DNA from: Idiomarina sp. MD25a | GTDB lineage: Bacteria; Pseudomonadota; Gammaproteobacteria; Enterobacterales; Alteromonadaceae | Assembly: GCF_001870515.1 (NCBI RefSeq) | Contig: NZ_MDGT01000007.1 | Location: 1-58,479 of the forward strand | Reading direction: 5' to 3' | DNA: 58,479 nt | Shown here: positions 19,408 through 28,357 of the stretch, piece after piece | How the letters are laid out: each line of letters starts with the position of its first letter | Numbering within the stretch: position 1 is the first letter of the stretch | Translations under genes and position numbers: made by a program | Notes under the pieces: model-generated | What the model was told of the DNA's origin: nothing | What the model saw: only the letters and a program-made list of their open reading frames with translations | Database searches by the model: none

Positions 19408-20871
19408 TTACGACGTTTGAGTATTTTCAGTCATCTCTGGCTGGCGATATAAAATGGTCCATCCAGTGTAAGCCAGTACAATCGCAATTAATGGTGTCAA
19501 ATAGTTAAAGAATGCGTATATACCATAGTCTAGCGGACTTACAGCCAATACACTAAACATGTACGCGCCACAGGTGTTCCATGGGATCAATGCGGAAGTC
19601 AAAGTGCCGCTGTCTTCCAATGTACGAGAAAGAACTCGAGGATCCAGATCGCGGCGTTGATACTCCTCTTTAAACATACGGCCAGGCAATACGATGGCCA
19701 TGTATTGGTCGGCTGTTAACACGTTTGCACCAAAACATGTAAATAACGTACCGGTAATCAAGCTGCCCACTGATTTTGCTGACTTTAACATGCCTTGAAT
19801 AAAACGTTTCAGTAAGCCTAATTTTTCCATCACCGCGCCGAATGTCATGGCGCTTAGAATCAGCCACAGCGTATTAAGCATGCTCGACATACCACCGCCG
19901 CTCAGTAACGAGTCAAGGTTTGTGCTTCCGGTACTGACAGTCGTACCATCAGACATTGCGAGCCAGATTACTTTCAGGTGCGATAAAAAGGTGTCATTAC
20001 CACCCGCCATCTGTTGCACCATGTCGGGCTGAAAAATGAGTGCCCAAACGCCACCTAAAAGTGCACCAAAAAATACGGTCGGTAGCGCAGGTTTGCGAGT
20101 TGCAGCTAAGAATAGCAGAACACCTAACGGCACTAACATTGCCCAACCGATATTAAAGGTATTATCGAGCAGGCTTTGCATTTGATTCAGTTTTTCAAGC
20201 GAGACCGACGAATCGGCGTTAAGCCCCAAGAATAGGAAAATAGTGACTGAGATAATGAATGCGGGGCCTGCGGTGTAGCCCATATAGCGAATATGAGCGA
20301 ACAATTCAGTACCGCTGACTGCGGGTGCCAAATTCGTAGTGTCGGACAATGGAGACATTTTGTCGCCAAAATACGAGCCCGAAACAATAGCGCCGGCTGC
20401 GATAGCAGGGTCAAGACCCATACCTGAAGCAACGCCCATCAATGCCACACCGATAGTCGCAGCAGTGGTCCATGAGCTACCAATCGATAAGGCGATGATG
20501 CCGCAAATAATACAGCTAGCAGCATAAAAAAGCCCCGGGTTTAACAACTCTAAACCGTAGTAAATCAGCGTCGGTACGGTACCAGAGAGCAACCAAGTAC
20601 CGATCAGTGACCCCACTGCAAGAATAATCAGCATGGCGCCTAGGGCAACGGATATACCCTCTTGAATGCCCTTCTCTATCTGCTCCCAGCTGAAACCATT
20701 CTTGAAGCCGATAATACAGGCAATGCCCGCAGCTATCCAAAGTGCAATCTGGTTCGGTCCATACGATGAGTCCCCACCAAAAAAATAAACGGACGAGGCC
20801 AACATAATGACCAGCGCAACGAGCGGAATCAATGCCTGAAAAAGCGTAGGCTGTTTTATTTGTTGTGTCAT
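19408..20871 (-). CDS. nhaC: Na+/H+ antiporter NhaC family
   Basis: A 487-residue inner-membrane protein with about 12 hydrophobic segments. Family hallmarks include GSSWTTAATIGVALMG, GSYFGDKMSPLSDTTNLAP and a C-terminal LEDSGTLTSALIPWNTCGAY. NhaC antiporters exchange internal Na+ for external H+. It lies 12 bp after a Na+:amino-acid symporter gene and 9 bp before pepN. It may therefore expel the Na+ brought in by amino-acid uptake; that role is inferred from the operon. Confidence 0.9.
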   Translation of the reverse strand: MTQQIKQPTLFQALIPLVALVIMLASSVYFFGGDSSYGPNQIALWIAAGIACIIGFKNGFSWEQIEKGIQEGISVALGAMLIILAVGSLIGTWLLSGTVPTLIYYGLELLNPGLFYAASCIICGIIALSIGSSWTTAATIGVALMGVASGMGLDPAIAAGAIVSGSYFGDKMSPLSDTTNLAPAVSGTELFAHIRYMGYTAGPAFIISVTIFLFLGLNADSSVSLEKLNQMQSLLDNTFNIGWAMLVPLGVLLFLAATRKPALPTVFFGALLGGVWALIFQPDMVQQMAGGNDTFLSHLKVIWLAMSDGTTVSTGSTNLDSLLSGGGMSSMLNTLWLILSAMTFGAVMEKLGLLKRFIQGMLKSAKSVGSLITGTLFTCFGANVLTADQYMAIVLPGRMFKEEYQRRDLDPRVLSRTLEDSGTLTSALIPWNTCGAYMFSVLAVSPLDYGIYAFFNYLTPLIAIVLAYTGWTILYRQPEMTENTQTS

Positions 20872-20883
20872 GAACGCGTTATC

Positions 20884-22266
20884 CTAGATCTCGATAATGC
20901 CAATAAGTTGAAGAAAGATAATAATAATAGCAATCGGCGCGACGTACTTAAGGCACAGATGCCAAATATCGAACATGGTTTTACTGGTATCAAGCTCATC
21001 TTTAGCATTGTCGCGCGTCATAACCCAACCCGCTAAAATCGCTAACAACAACCCTCCTAGAGGGAGCAATAGGCTCGATGTGAGTAAATCAATCACGTCG
21101 AAAATGGAGTTCAATGGTTTACCTAACCACTCGGTACTGAGTTGTGCCCACGAACTGCCCGAAAAAGAATGAATCGTTAATTGGCCTAAAAGCCATAATA
21201 CACTGGCTGATATAATGGTTGAGGGCCAACGCGATAAGTTGAATTTTTCTGAGACGAAAGCAACGGAAGCTTCAATCATCGCGATCGCCGATGTAAATGC
21301 AGCAATCACCAGCATAGTAAAGAAAATAGTCCCTACCCACTGTCCGCCTGGCATCTGACCAAAGGCCAATGGCAATGTCGTAAAGATTAACCCGGGACCC
21401 TCACTGGGGGTTAAGTTAAAACCGAATACCAGTGGAAAAATAGCTAAGCCAGCGATTAATGCGACGAGTGTATCAATTACGGCAATCCAAATACTGGTTT
21501 GTACTATTGAGGTTTCTTTCGGTAAGTAAGCGCCATACATAATGACAACGCCCGAAGCCAAACCCAGCGTAAAAAACGAATGTCCCAGTGCGATCATGAC
21601 GCCATTAATCGAAAGCTTGGAGAAGTCAGGTTTGAACATGAACTCAAATGCTTCGCCAAAGGCGCCTATATTGCCGGCGTAGAATGCCAACGCAACCAAT
21701 AGGACGAACATGGCAGGAAGTAAAAACCGTACCGAGCGCTCTAAGCCCTTATTCACGCCCTTACCAACAACAATGACAACGCCCACTAATACCAGCGTAT
21801 GCCACAACATCAGTTCGTTAGCCGATGACAGCATGCCGCTAAATAACCCACCGACCTGCTCCGCTGATGCACCATTAAATGCACCACTACCTGCTTTAAA
21901 CACGTAATCGAGCGCCCAGCCGGCTATAACGGCATAAAAGCTCAATACCAAAAAGCCGGTTAACATGCCAAGCCAACCTGCCACTTGCCAATGTTTACTG
22001 CGTTTTGATTCGACTGCGACTTGCTCGGCGGCGTAGCCCGGAGAGTGACGTCCGCGGCGGCCTATAACGACTTCCGCCATCATGATGGGAATACCGATAA
22101 AGGCGATACATAGTAAGTAGACTAAAACAAAGGCACCGCCTCCGTTTTCACCCATTACGTAAGGAAACTTCCAAATATTTCCGAGGCCCACGGCTGCGGC
22201 GGACGATGCCAGAATAAATGACAACCGACTTGACCAACGACTTGAAATTGATGCTGTGTTTTTCAT
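20884..22266 (-). CDS. Na+-dependent amino-acid symporter (NSS/SNF)
   Basis: A 460-residue member of the neurotransmitter:sodium symporter (LeuT) family. The diagnostic TM1 sequence SSAAAVGLGNIWKFPYVMGENGGGAF is present in pieces (GLGNIWKFPY, ENGGGAF), followed by about 11 more hydrophobic segments. Relatives import neutral amino acids with Na+. It is first in the symporter-nhaC-pepN-DUF2835 run; a TATACT -10-like element lies upstream, just after the prc terminator. The substrate is not predictable. Confidence 0.92.
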   Translation of the reverse strand: MKNTASISSRWSSRLSFILASSAAAVGLGNIWKFPYVMGENGGGAFVLVYLLCIAFIGIPIMMAEVVIGRRGRHSPGYAAEQVAVESKRSKHWQVAGWLGMLTGFLVLSFYAVIAGWALDYVFKAGSGAFNGASAEQVGGLFSGMLSSANELMLWHTLVLVGVVIVVGKGVNKGLERSVRFLLPAMFVLLVALAFYAGNIGAFGEAFEFMFKPDFSKLSINGVMIALGHSFFTLGLASGVVIMYGAYLPKETSIVQTSIWIAVIDTLVALIAGLAIFPLVFGFNLTPSEGPGLIFTTLPLAFGQMPGGQWVGTIFFTMLVIAAFTSAIAMIEASVAFVSEKFNLSRWPSTIISASVLWLLGQLTIHSFSGSSWAQLSTEWLGKPLNSIFDVIDLLTSSLLLPLGGLLLAILAGWVMTRDNAKDELDTSKTMFDIWHLCLKYVAPIAIIIIFLQLIGIIEI

Positions 22267-22338
22267 TGTTGTTCTAGATCATTTTTTTAGTATAACGCGG
22301 TAGTTGACCACAAACTGCATGGGTTGCCAAGCATACGT

Positions 22339-22370
22339 AAAAAAACCGCCACAAAGTGACGGTTTTTTAA
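22339..22370 (-). terminator. terminator downstream of prc
   Basis: A-run plus ACCG-C-CAC (from 22339) pairs with GTG-A-CGGT followed by TTTTTT (to about 22368), with one mismatch and an AAA loop. It sits 20 bp past the prc stop. Strings of A and T on both sides make it bidirectional. Confidence 0.8.
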
Positions 22371-22390
22371 TCAGTACTATGAGCATTGGC

Positions 22391-24451
22391 TTAGTCGTTT
22401 TGTGCCAACTTGACGTCGTCAATAAACTCGAACGCAATAGAGATGGTTTCATCAAGGTAAGGATCAATCTCCAAGACCTCATCATCGACGTCGTCAATCG
22501 ACTCAACCGGCTCCATTCCCATACGTTTTAGACGTTCATTGACGCGCTGCAGTCGCTCATTCTTATCGGCTGCCTGCTCATTCTCACGCTCTTCAAGGTT
22601 TAAGCTAACCCACGTCTTTTCCATATTTTTGCGTAGCTCTTCAATATCTTTGAAAATATACGCAAACTCTGGATCTTTTTCTAAACGCTGATGAGCATTC
22701 TTATTTAGCGACTGAATTTCAGCGCTATCAAGATAACTGAAAGTATCATATTGCGCTGGCTTAATCTGATCCCACGGTAAAGCGTTATCTTCGCGGCTTT
22801 CACCCCACTCCGACGCTTCAATGTAAGAAGGTAAAGTGACATCCGGTGCAACACCTTTTAATTGCGTGCTACCGCCATCGATGCGATAAAATTTAGCGAT
22901 AGTATACTGCACACTACCTAACGGTTCGCTAAAGAAATCGAAGCGACGGTTTAAGCCGCGATGCTGTTGCACAGTGCCTTTACCGAACGTATTTTCACCG
23001 ACAATCAGTGCGCGTTTGTAGTCTTGCATCGCGGCGGCAAAAATCTCAGATGCCGACGCACTATAGCGGTCAACCAAGACCACTAGCGGACCATCATAGT
23101 AGGTCACGCCATCACGGTCTTTACTGACCTCGACATGACCGCGTCCGTCACTCACTTGAACAACAGGCCCTTGGTCAATAAACAACCCGGTTAAGCTAAT
23201 GGCTTCGTTAAGCGCGCCACCACCATTACTGCGTAGGTCGACAACGATCCCTTCAACATCCTTAGCTTTTAGGTCATCAAGTAACTTTTTAACGTCTGCA
23301 GTGAGGTTGTTATAAAAGCCGGGAATTTCGATAACGCCCATTTTACGACCTTTATTAGGCCCCTCGTCCGGCACTTCAACGTGGGCTTTGGCCGCGCGGT
23401 CTTCAAGCTTAACTTTGTCACGGACAATTTCAACGACTTTAGGTGTGCCACCGACACCTTGGGAAGCTTCAAGCACTTGTAAACGAACAGAAGATCCTTT
23501 GGGTCCTTTAATCATATCGACAACGTCATCGAGACGCATACCGATGATGTCAACAAAATCCTCTGCGTCATCGCCAACACCCTGTCCTACAGCGATGATC
23601 TTGTCTTCAGGTGAAAGCTCACCCGTTTTATCAGCGGGACCACCCGGGACTAAGCTACGGATTACCGTATAATCATATTCTGACTGTAAGACAGCACCAA
23701 TGCCCTCAAGTTCGAGGTTCATATTTTGCTGGAAACGCTCAGAGTTAGCAGGTGATAGATAGCTCGTGTGCGGCTCAATTGAGCGAGCAAAGGCATTCAT
23801 AATTGCCTGAAACGCATCTTCGCTTTTTGAGTTTGTTAGACGGTTAAGTGCGCTGTTGTAGCGTTTACCTAAGGTTTCAACAATATCAGGCCACTCTTTG
23901 CCCGCTAACTTTAAGTTAAGTGCGTCATATTTAACGCGTTTTTGCCATAACTCATTTAGAGCGTCTTCATCTTCCGCCCAATCGGCTTCTTCACGGTCGT
24001 AGTAATACTTCTCGCCCTCTTTATCAAAGCTCATCGGCTTGTCTTCATCGAGTAGCGAGAGCGCATATACATACCGTTGGAAACGACGCTCTAAACTGGT
24101 CTGATATAAATCGTAAGCAATTTCGAGTTCACCGCTTTCAAGCATATCGTCAAACAAACGAGCGTATTCCTCCGATGCGGCTACATCCGATTTCAATAAA
24201 AACATTTTATTGAAATCGAGCATCTCTAGGTAACGTTCATGGATCTGCTCCGAAAGTTGATCGTCCAACTCGGGTTGCGAGAAGTGATAACGTGTGAAAT
24301 AGGCGAGCACGCGCTCGCTCACGGTATCGTGCTGACTATCTTGCTCGAGCGTGGGTAGCTCAGAAATATCATGCGTAGGTGGAATCGCCAGCGCGCTAGG
24401 GGCTAAAACTAACAGAGCTAACGCGTTCAATTTAAACATTCCTGACTTCAT
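22391..24451 (-). CDS. prc: periplasmic tail-specific protease Prc
   Basis: A 686-residue S41 carboxy-terminal processing protease (E. coli 682). It degrades or trims periplasmic proteins such as murein-metabolism enzymes. It has a signal peptide (about 1-22), an N-terminal helical domain, a PDZ domain (about 245-335) and the Ser-Lys dyad: Ser466 in DRYSASASEIF and Lys491 in NTFGKGTVQQ. The acidic C-terminal helical region is present. It follows proQ by 22 bp, the conserved proQ-prc pair, and is closed by the terminator at 22339-22370. Confidence 0.97.
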   Translation of the reverse strand: MKSGMFKLNALALLVLAPSALAIPPTHDISELPTLEQDSQHDTVSERVLAYFTRYHFSQPELDDQLSEQIHERYLEMLDFNKMFLLKSDVAASEEYARLFDDMLESGELEIAYDLYQTSLERRFQRYVYALSLLDEDKPMSFDKEGEKYYYDREEADWAEDEDALNELWQKRVKYDALNLKLAGKEWPDIVETLGKRYNSALNRLTNSKSEDAFQAIMNAFARSIEPHTSYLSPANSERFQQNMNLELEGIGAVLQSEYDYTVIRSLVPGGPADKTGELSPEDKIIAVGQGVGDDAEDFVDIIGMRLDDVVDMIKGPKGSSVRLQVLEASQGVGGTPKVVEIVRDKVKLEDRAAKAHVEVPDEGPNKGRKMGVIEIPGFYNNLTADVKKLLDDLKAKDVEGIVVDLRSNGGGALNEAISLTGLFIDQGPVVQVSDGRGHVEVSKDRDGVTYYDGPLVVLVDRYSASASEIFAAAMQDYKRALIVGENTFGKGTVQQHRGLNRRFDFFSEPLGSVQYTIAKFYRIDGGSTQLKGVAPDVTLPSYIEASEWGESREDNALPWDQIKPAQYDTFSYLDSAEIQSLNKNAHQRLEKDPEFAYIFKDIEELRKNMEKTWVSLNLEERENEQAADKNERLQRVNERLKRMGMEPVESIDDVDDEVLEIDPYLDETISIAFEFIDDVKLAQND

Positions 24452-24473
24452 ATTGACGACTCCTGACAGACGC

Positions 24474-25109
24474 TTATTGTTTTACGAATACATTTTCCGC
24501 TTTAACTTTCATGCTCAAACCGTTGGCTAATTGCACCTGAACATCGGTTTTGTCGACCTCTACAACGGTACCTGGCATGGGGCGGTTTCCTGCTTTTACC
24601 TGAACCTGTTGACCGACAGAAAGGCTGTTTAGTTCAACATCTTTCAACTTGGGCTCTGGTTTCCGGCTAGGCTTAGGCTTTTTATTCGCCTTGTTAACCG
24701 GAGCAGCCTTCTTCTTAGGCTTATTACGTGCGTCATCTGATTTTGTATCTGCCGCTTTACGCTGTTTTGCACGTTCAGCAGCACGCTCTTTCGACTCTTT
24801 CAACGATTCAGCCGCATGTTGCTGATGTTCATCGAGTACTTTCTCCACGGCATTACCGTCTAAGTCGATGCGTTCGCTACCGACCTTAACACTACGAAGG
24901 TAACGCCAACTATTGGTATAATGGCGTAACGCTGTGCGTAAACGGGTCTTGCTCACCTTCTCGTCACCTTCGAGACGTTTTGCCAGATCTTCAAAAATGC
25001 CGATCTTTAAAGGCTTTGCATCACCTTGTAGGCTGAAACAGTTAGGAAACTGCTCTGCCAAATACGCAATGACGTCTTTACTCTTCGTCAGTTTTTCAGA
25101 CTCACTCAT
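24474..25109 (-). CDS. proQ: RNA chaperone ProQ
   Basis: A 211-residue RNA-binding protein that stabilises sRNAs and mRNA 3' ends. It has an N-terminal FinO/ProQ domain (about 5-115, including VIAYLAEQFPNCF, PLKIGIFEDL and LRTALRHYTNSWRYL). A Lys/Arg/Ala-rich linker follows (about 115-160), then a C-terminal Tudor-like domain (SVGQQVQVKAGNRPMPG). I chose the ATG at 25109 (MSESEKLTKS) because it overlaps the preceding stop codon by 8 bp behind GGAAGAAG. A 7-codon upstream extension has no merit. Confidence 0.95.
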   Translation of the reverse strand: MSESEKLTKSKDVIAYLAEQFPNCFSLQGDAKPLKIGIFEDLAKRLEGDEKVSKTRLRTALRHYTNSWRYLRSVKVGSERIDLDGNAVEKVLDEHQQHAAESLKESKERAAERAKQRKAADTKSDDARNKPKKKAAPVNKANKKPKPSRKPEPKLKDVELNSLSVGQQVQVKAGNRPMPGTVVEVDKTDVQVQLANGLSMKVKAENVFVKQ

Positions 25110-25392
25110 TCCAATCTTCTTCCTGTTCACGGACGTTTTCTAAAACAGTACGAACAAACATGTCCATATCATCGAATTCGAGTTCAAGCAGCCGCGGCTC
25201 CTCGATCCACTCATATAACGTGAGACGCACGGCTTCTTCGAGCTGCTCTACGGTATCGGTTTCTAGGCGCTGATCATTAATTAAATGCAGCATTTCATTG
25301 ATTTGGTCAGCTGCGGCCTCTTCTTCGCCTTCAAAGAAAATAGTGTCTTCGTAGTTGACCAAATAAAGTTGGATATCAAAATCAGCAAACAT
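25102..25392 (-). CDS. small acidic protein between msrC and proQ, unknown
   Basis: A 96-residue protein, not recognised. It starts at the ATG at 25392 (MFADFDIQLYLVNYED), 4 bp after the msrC stop, and overlaps proQ by 8 bp, so it is part of that operon. It is strongly acidic (EGEEEAAAD, LELEFDDMDMF, EQEEDWNE) and mostly helical in appearance, with no Cys, signal peptide or membrane segment. Tight spacing on both sides argues that it is a real gene. Confidence 0.75.
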   Translation of the reverse strand: MFADFDIQLYLVNYEDTIFFEGEEEAAADQINEMLHLINDQRLETDTVEQLEEAVRLTLYEWIEEPRLLELEFDDMDMFVRTVLENVREQEEDWNE

Positions 25393-25396
25393 AGGA

Positions 25397-25867
25397 TTAG
25401 GCTTGATTCCAATTAAAAGTAGCACAGATTGCCGCAATTCTCGCGAACATCTCTGCGTCTTCTGCGCTGAATCGTCCTACGGAAGGACTATCAATATCGA
25501 GTACGCCGACAGTTTTACCATCGACAATAATAGGGGCTACAACCTCAGCGTTTGAAGCGGCATCACAGGCGATATGGCCACTGAACTCATGCACATCGTG
25601 CACGTGCTGCAGGGTTTGCGAGTCGGCTGCTACACCACAGACACCTTGACCGAAGGGAATCCGAACACAAGCAACCTTGCCTTGAAACGGCCCTAGTACG
25701 AGCTCGCGATTACCTCGAGTGAGGTAAAACCCAGCCCAGTTAATATTTTCAAACTGGTCAAAAATAAGTGCTGAAATATTCGCTAAATTAGCAATTAAAT
25801 CGGATTCTCCGGTTGTGATGGCTTCGCATTGAGTCACGATATCATCACGCACTGATACTGCTTGCAT
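25397..25867 (-). CDS. msrC: free methionine-(R)-sulfoxide reductase
   Basis: A 156-residue single GAF-domain enzyme of the fRMsr (YebR/MsrC) family that reduces free methionine-R-sulfoxide. The three conserved cysteines are in VACVRIPFGQGVCG and HIACDAASNAEVV, and the IDSPSVGRF segment near the C-terminus also matches the family. It is upstream of the small acidic gene and proQ. The match to the family is strong. Confidence 0.92.
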   Translation of the reverse strand: MQAVSVRDDIVTQCEAITTGESDLIANLANISALIFDQFENINWAGFYLTRGNRELVLGPFQGKVACVRIPFGQGVCGVAADSQTLQHVHDVHEFSGHIACDAASNAEVVAPIIVDGKTVGVLDIDSPSVGRFSAEDAEMFARIAAICATFNWNQA

Positions 25868-25875
25868 ACGACCTC

Positions 25876-26172
25876 TTATTCCGCGTCATCTTTAAGGTCA
25901 AAGCGAGCGATGGTGTCTGCACCACCCTGCTCTGAAAATTGGCGTTTTAGTTCACTCTTTGACTTGGTGACGATACGCCCGTCTTTACCCACTGTGTAAT
26001 GCTGATCGCTATCAAGAAACTTCGCTTGATACGCCATAACTAACTGCAGGGAGTTCTCCAACTGCTCTTCAGACAATTTTGCACCGTCAGGCCAGCGGCC
26101 TGTTTCGACAGCGCTTACCAAGCGTTCATAGGTCGCCTGGCTCATACTATTAATGAGGTCTTCAAATTGCAT
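25876..26172 (-). CDS. yeaC: YeaC family protein (DUF1315)
   Basis: A 98-residue cytoplasmic protein. MQFEDLINSMSQATYERL, ETGRWPDGAKLSEEQ and LQLVMAYQAKF align with E. coli YeaC, and IVTKSKSELKRQF completes the match. I start at the ATG at 26172; the longer upstream frame encodes an unrelated hydrophobic/aromatic stretch overlapping the neighbouring gene. It sits 8 bp after the zinc-ribbon gene. Function unknown. Confidence 0.88.
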   Translation of the reverse strand: MQFEDLINSMSQATYERLVSAVETGRWPDGAKLSEEQLENSLQLVMAYQAKFLDSDQHYTVGKDGRIVTKSKSELKRQFSEQGGADTIARFDLKDDAE

Positions 26173-26180
26173 GCTGTACT

Positions 26181-26507
26181 CTACCGCTTTCTCTTCAGCA
26201 TAATAAGACGTACGCGATTTATAACAAACCACACGAGTCCAATACCAATAACTAAAAGCGCAGTGCTCCGCTGCCAACTATTAGCGAGGGGTTGTTGGAA
26301 GAATAGATAGACAAAGGCAGCGATTGAAAGCAATAGCGCTAACATCGACTGAGAAACCAGTTTATCCGACTTTTCTTGACGCAGTCGAGCGGCTTCACGC
26401 TCGATATCTTCTTTTGAATTACCCGCGAATACAAACTGACAATGAGGGCAATCTTTTGCTTTTGAAGACACACGCTTGCCGCACGACGGGCAATTGACTA
26501 ATGCCAT
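26181..26507 (-). CDS. zinc-ribbon membrane protein
   Basis: A 108-residue protein with an N-terminal zinc ribbon (CPSC at about 6-9 and CPHC at about 20-23). A charged helix follows (KEDIEREAARLRQEK), then two closely spaced hydrophobic segments (about 52-70 and 82-100) and a basic tail (MLKRKR). The start MALVNCPSC at 26507 follows AAAGGTG; a GTG three codons upstream lies inside that site and is less likely. No function is known. It is the first gene of the run leading to prc. Confidence 0.8.
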   Translation of the reverse strand: MALVNCPSCGKRVSSKAKDCPHCQFVFAGNSKEDIEREAARLRQEKSDKLVSQSMLALLLSIAAFVYLFFQQPLANSWQRSTALLVIGIGLVWFVINRVRLIMLKRKR

Positions 26508-26593
26508 ATCAAACACCTTTACTGATATATACCAAGCAATATAAGGCTTTTGTCACCAAATTCAAGGGACAGCCCGAATAAATGAAGTTTAAA

Positions 26594-26624
26594 TAAAAAA
26601 AGCGAGGCAAAAGCCCCGCTTTTT
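26594..26624 (-). terminator. terminator after the alanine-type symporter
   Basis: An A-run then GCG-A-GGC pairs with GCC-C-CGC, followed by TTTTT (26620-26624), with an AAAA loop. It lies 17 bp past the symporter stop. A seven-A run on the far side supplies the leftward U-tract. Confidence 0.8.
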
Positions 26625-26640
26625 AACATAAACGTTATAT

Positions 26641-28317
26641 CTATTTACGTTTTTGTTCTTTATTAAAGTCTTGCCAGTACGACTTAACCGTACTCTTCAT
26701 TTCCTTGTGTAATAACAACATACCAATCAAGTTCGGTAATGTCATTAACACGATGGCGACTGCCGATGCCGTCCAAATTAAGGTGGTGTCGGCAAAAGAC
26801 GCCCAGAAAAAACCTGCCACGTATAGAATGCGATAAGGCATGACGCCTTTTTGTCCGAACAAATAAACAACCGCACGGTCACCGTAGTAAGACCACGCAA
26901 TAGCGGTCGAAAACGCGAACAATAATAAAGTGACTGGGATAATATATTGTCCAAAGTCACCAAAATAACCGTTAGCAAAGGCAAGCGATGTCAATGCCGC
27001 AGAGTGAACCAATGATTTACCAACAACTTCAATATCGTCCTTGATCAGATTGCCGTTTTCAACCTTTACGGTACCGGTGTAGGCATCTTCACCCGCAACA
27101 ACAAAGCGCACGTCTTCAGCAACCGAACGTGCGTGAAGAATAGTAAACTGATCATTCGTTTGAGCAACACCATCTTCGACACGAACAATCCCGTTGTAAC
27201 GTTCGATTTCGTTGTCATCAGTTTGGTTCAAGTAAGCGTAAAGCTTCTCCCGGTCAGCCGTTACCGTGTCATCGTAATGACCTGCAATAAAGTCGAGGTC
27301 GCTGCGCGCAAAATTATTCTCAAACTTTTGCGTCCATACGCCCGACGATAGAATAACAAGACCTGTCAGTGTACAGATCAAAATGGTATCCAAGAATGGC
27401 TCTAAAATAGATACCAGACCTTCAGACACGGGATCTTTTGCGCGAGCTGACGCGTGCGCAATCGGTGCAGAACCTTGACCGGCTTCGTTCGAGAACAAGC
27501 CGCGGTTAACGCCTCGGTTGAAAGCATAAGCGAAGCTTGCGCCCAAGAAGCCACCCGCTGCCGCAGAGCCCGTAAAAGCATCGCGGAAAATCGAGATGAA
27601 CGATTCGCCGATATTATCAAAGTTAAACGCGATAACGCTTAATGAACCAATCACGTACAAAATACCCATGATTGGCACAATCTTCGAAGTCACTGCAGCG
27701 ATACGCTTAATGCCACCGATAATAACCATCGCCAATAAAATCGAGAGTACGGCACCTGTGATGACCGGATCGATTTCAAAGGTTTGTTCCATCGATTGAG
27801 CGATATTATTGATTTGTGGCATGTTACCGGTGCCGAAGGAACTGATAATGGTTGCGATAGCAAAGATTACCGCGAGCCACTTCATGTTCAAACGACGGTC
27901 CATGTAGTACATTGGTCCACCGGCCATGGTGCCATCTTCAGTTTTAACGCGGTACTTGTGCGATAACGTGACCTCAACAAACTTGGTGGTCATACCCATG
28001 AATGCAGTCATCCACATCCAGAAAATAGCGGCTGGGCCACCTAAGAAGATAGCCAGCGCTACACCACCAATGTTACCCGTACCCACGGTACCAGAAAGCG
28101 CTGTCGAGAGCGCTTGGAAGTGACTGGTATCGCCTTGTGAGTCCTTTTTATCAAACTTACCACTTAATACGCGCCATGCGTGACGGAAATAGCGTACTTG
28201 AGGAAAGCCCAAATAGAGCGTGAAGAATAAACCCACACCCAACAAAAGAAATGGGAAATAGGCCGCGGAGCCTAAAAACCCATCAATCCATAACAAAATA
28301 TTATTCAGCGTTTCCAA
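26641..28317 (-). CDS. alanine/glycine:cation symporter (AGCS)
   Basis: A 558-residue inner-membrane Na+:amino-acid symporter of the AGCS family (alanine or glycine uptake). Signatures: [29 protein letters not shown] and [11 protein letters not shown], in pieces; [22 protein letters not shown]. Typical members have 450-480 residues. The extra length is a hydrophilic insertion of about 100 residues (roughly 333-440, TQKFENNF to DDIEVVGKS) after a membrane segment, probably an extracytoplasmic domain. It is monocistronic with its own terminator. Confidence 0.92.
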   Translation of the reverse strand: METLNNILLWIDGFLGSAAYFPFLLLGVGLFFTLYLGFPQVRYFRHAWRVLSGKFDKKDSQGDTSHFQALSTALSGTVGTGNIGGVALAIFLGGPAAIFWMWMTAFMGMTTKFVEVTLSHKYRVKTEDGTMAGGPMYYMDRRLNMKWLAVIFAIATIISSFGTGNMPQINNIAQSMEQTFEIDPVITGAVLSILLAMVIIGGIKRIAAVTSKIVPIMGILYVIGSLSVIAFNFDNIGESFISIFRDAFTGSAAAGGFLGASFAYAFNRGVNRGLFSNEAGQGSAPIAHASARAKDPVSEGLVSILEPFLDTILICTLTGLVILSSGVWTQKFENNFARSDLDFIAGHYDDTVTADREKLYAYLNQTDDNEIERYNGIVRVEDGVAQTNDQFTILHARSVAEDVRFVVAGEDAYTGTVKVENGNLIKDDIEVVGKSLVHSAALTSLAFANGYFGDFGQYIIPVTLLLFAFSTAIAWSYYGDRAVVYLFGQKGVMPYRILYVAGFFWASFADTTLIWTASAVAIVLMTLPNLIGMLLLHKEMKSTVKSYWQDFNKEQKRK

Positions 28318-28357
28318 GGTGTATCCCCTTTATTTATTGTTATTTTTACCGCGTACG

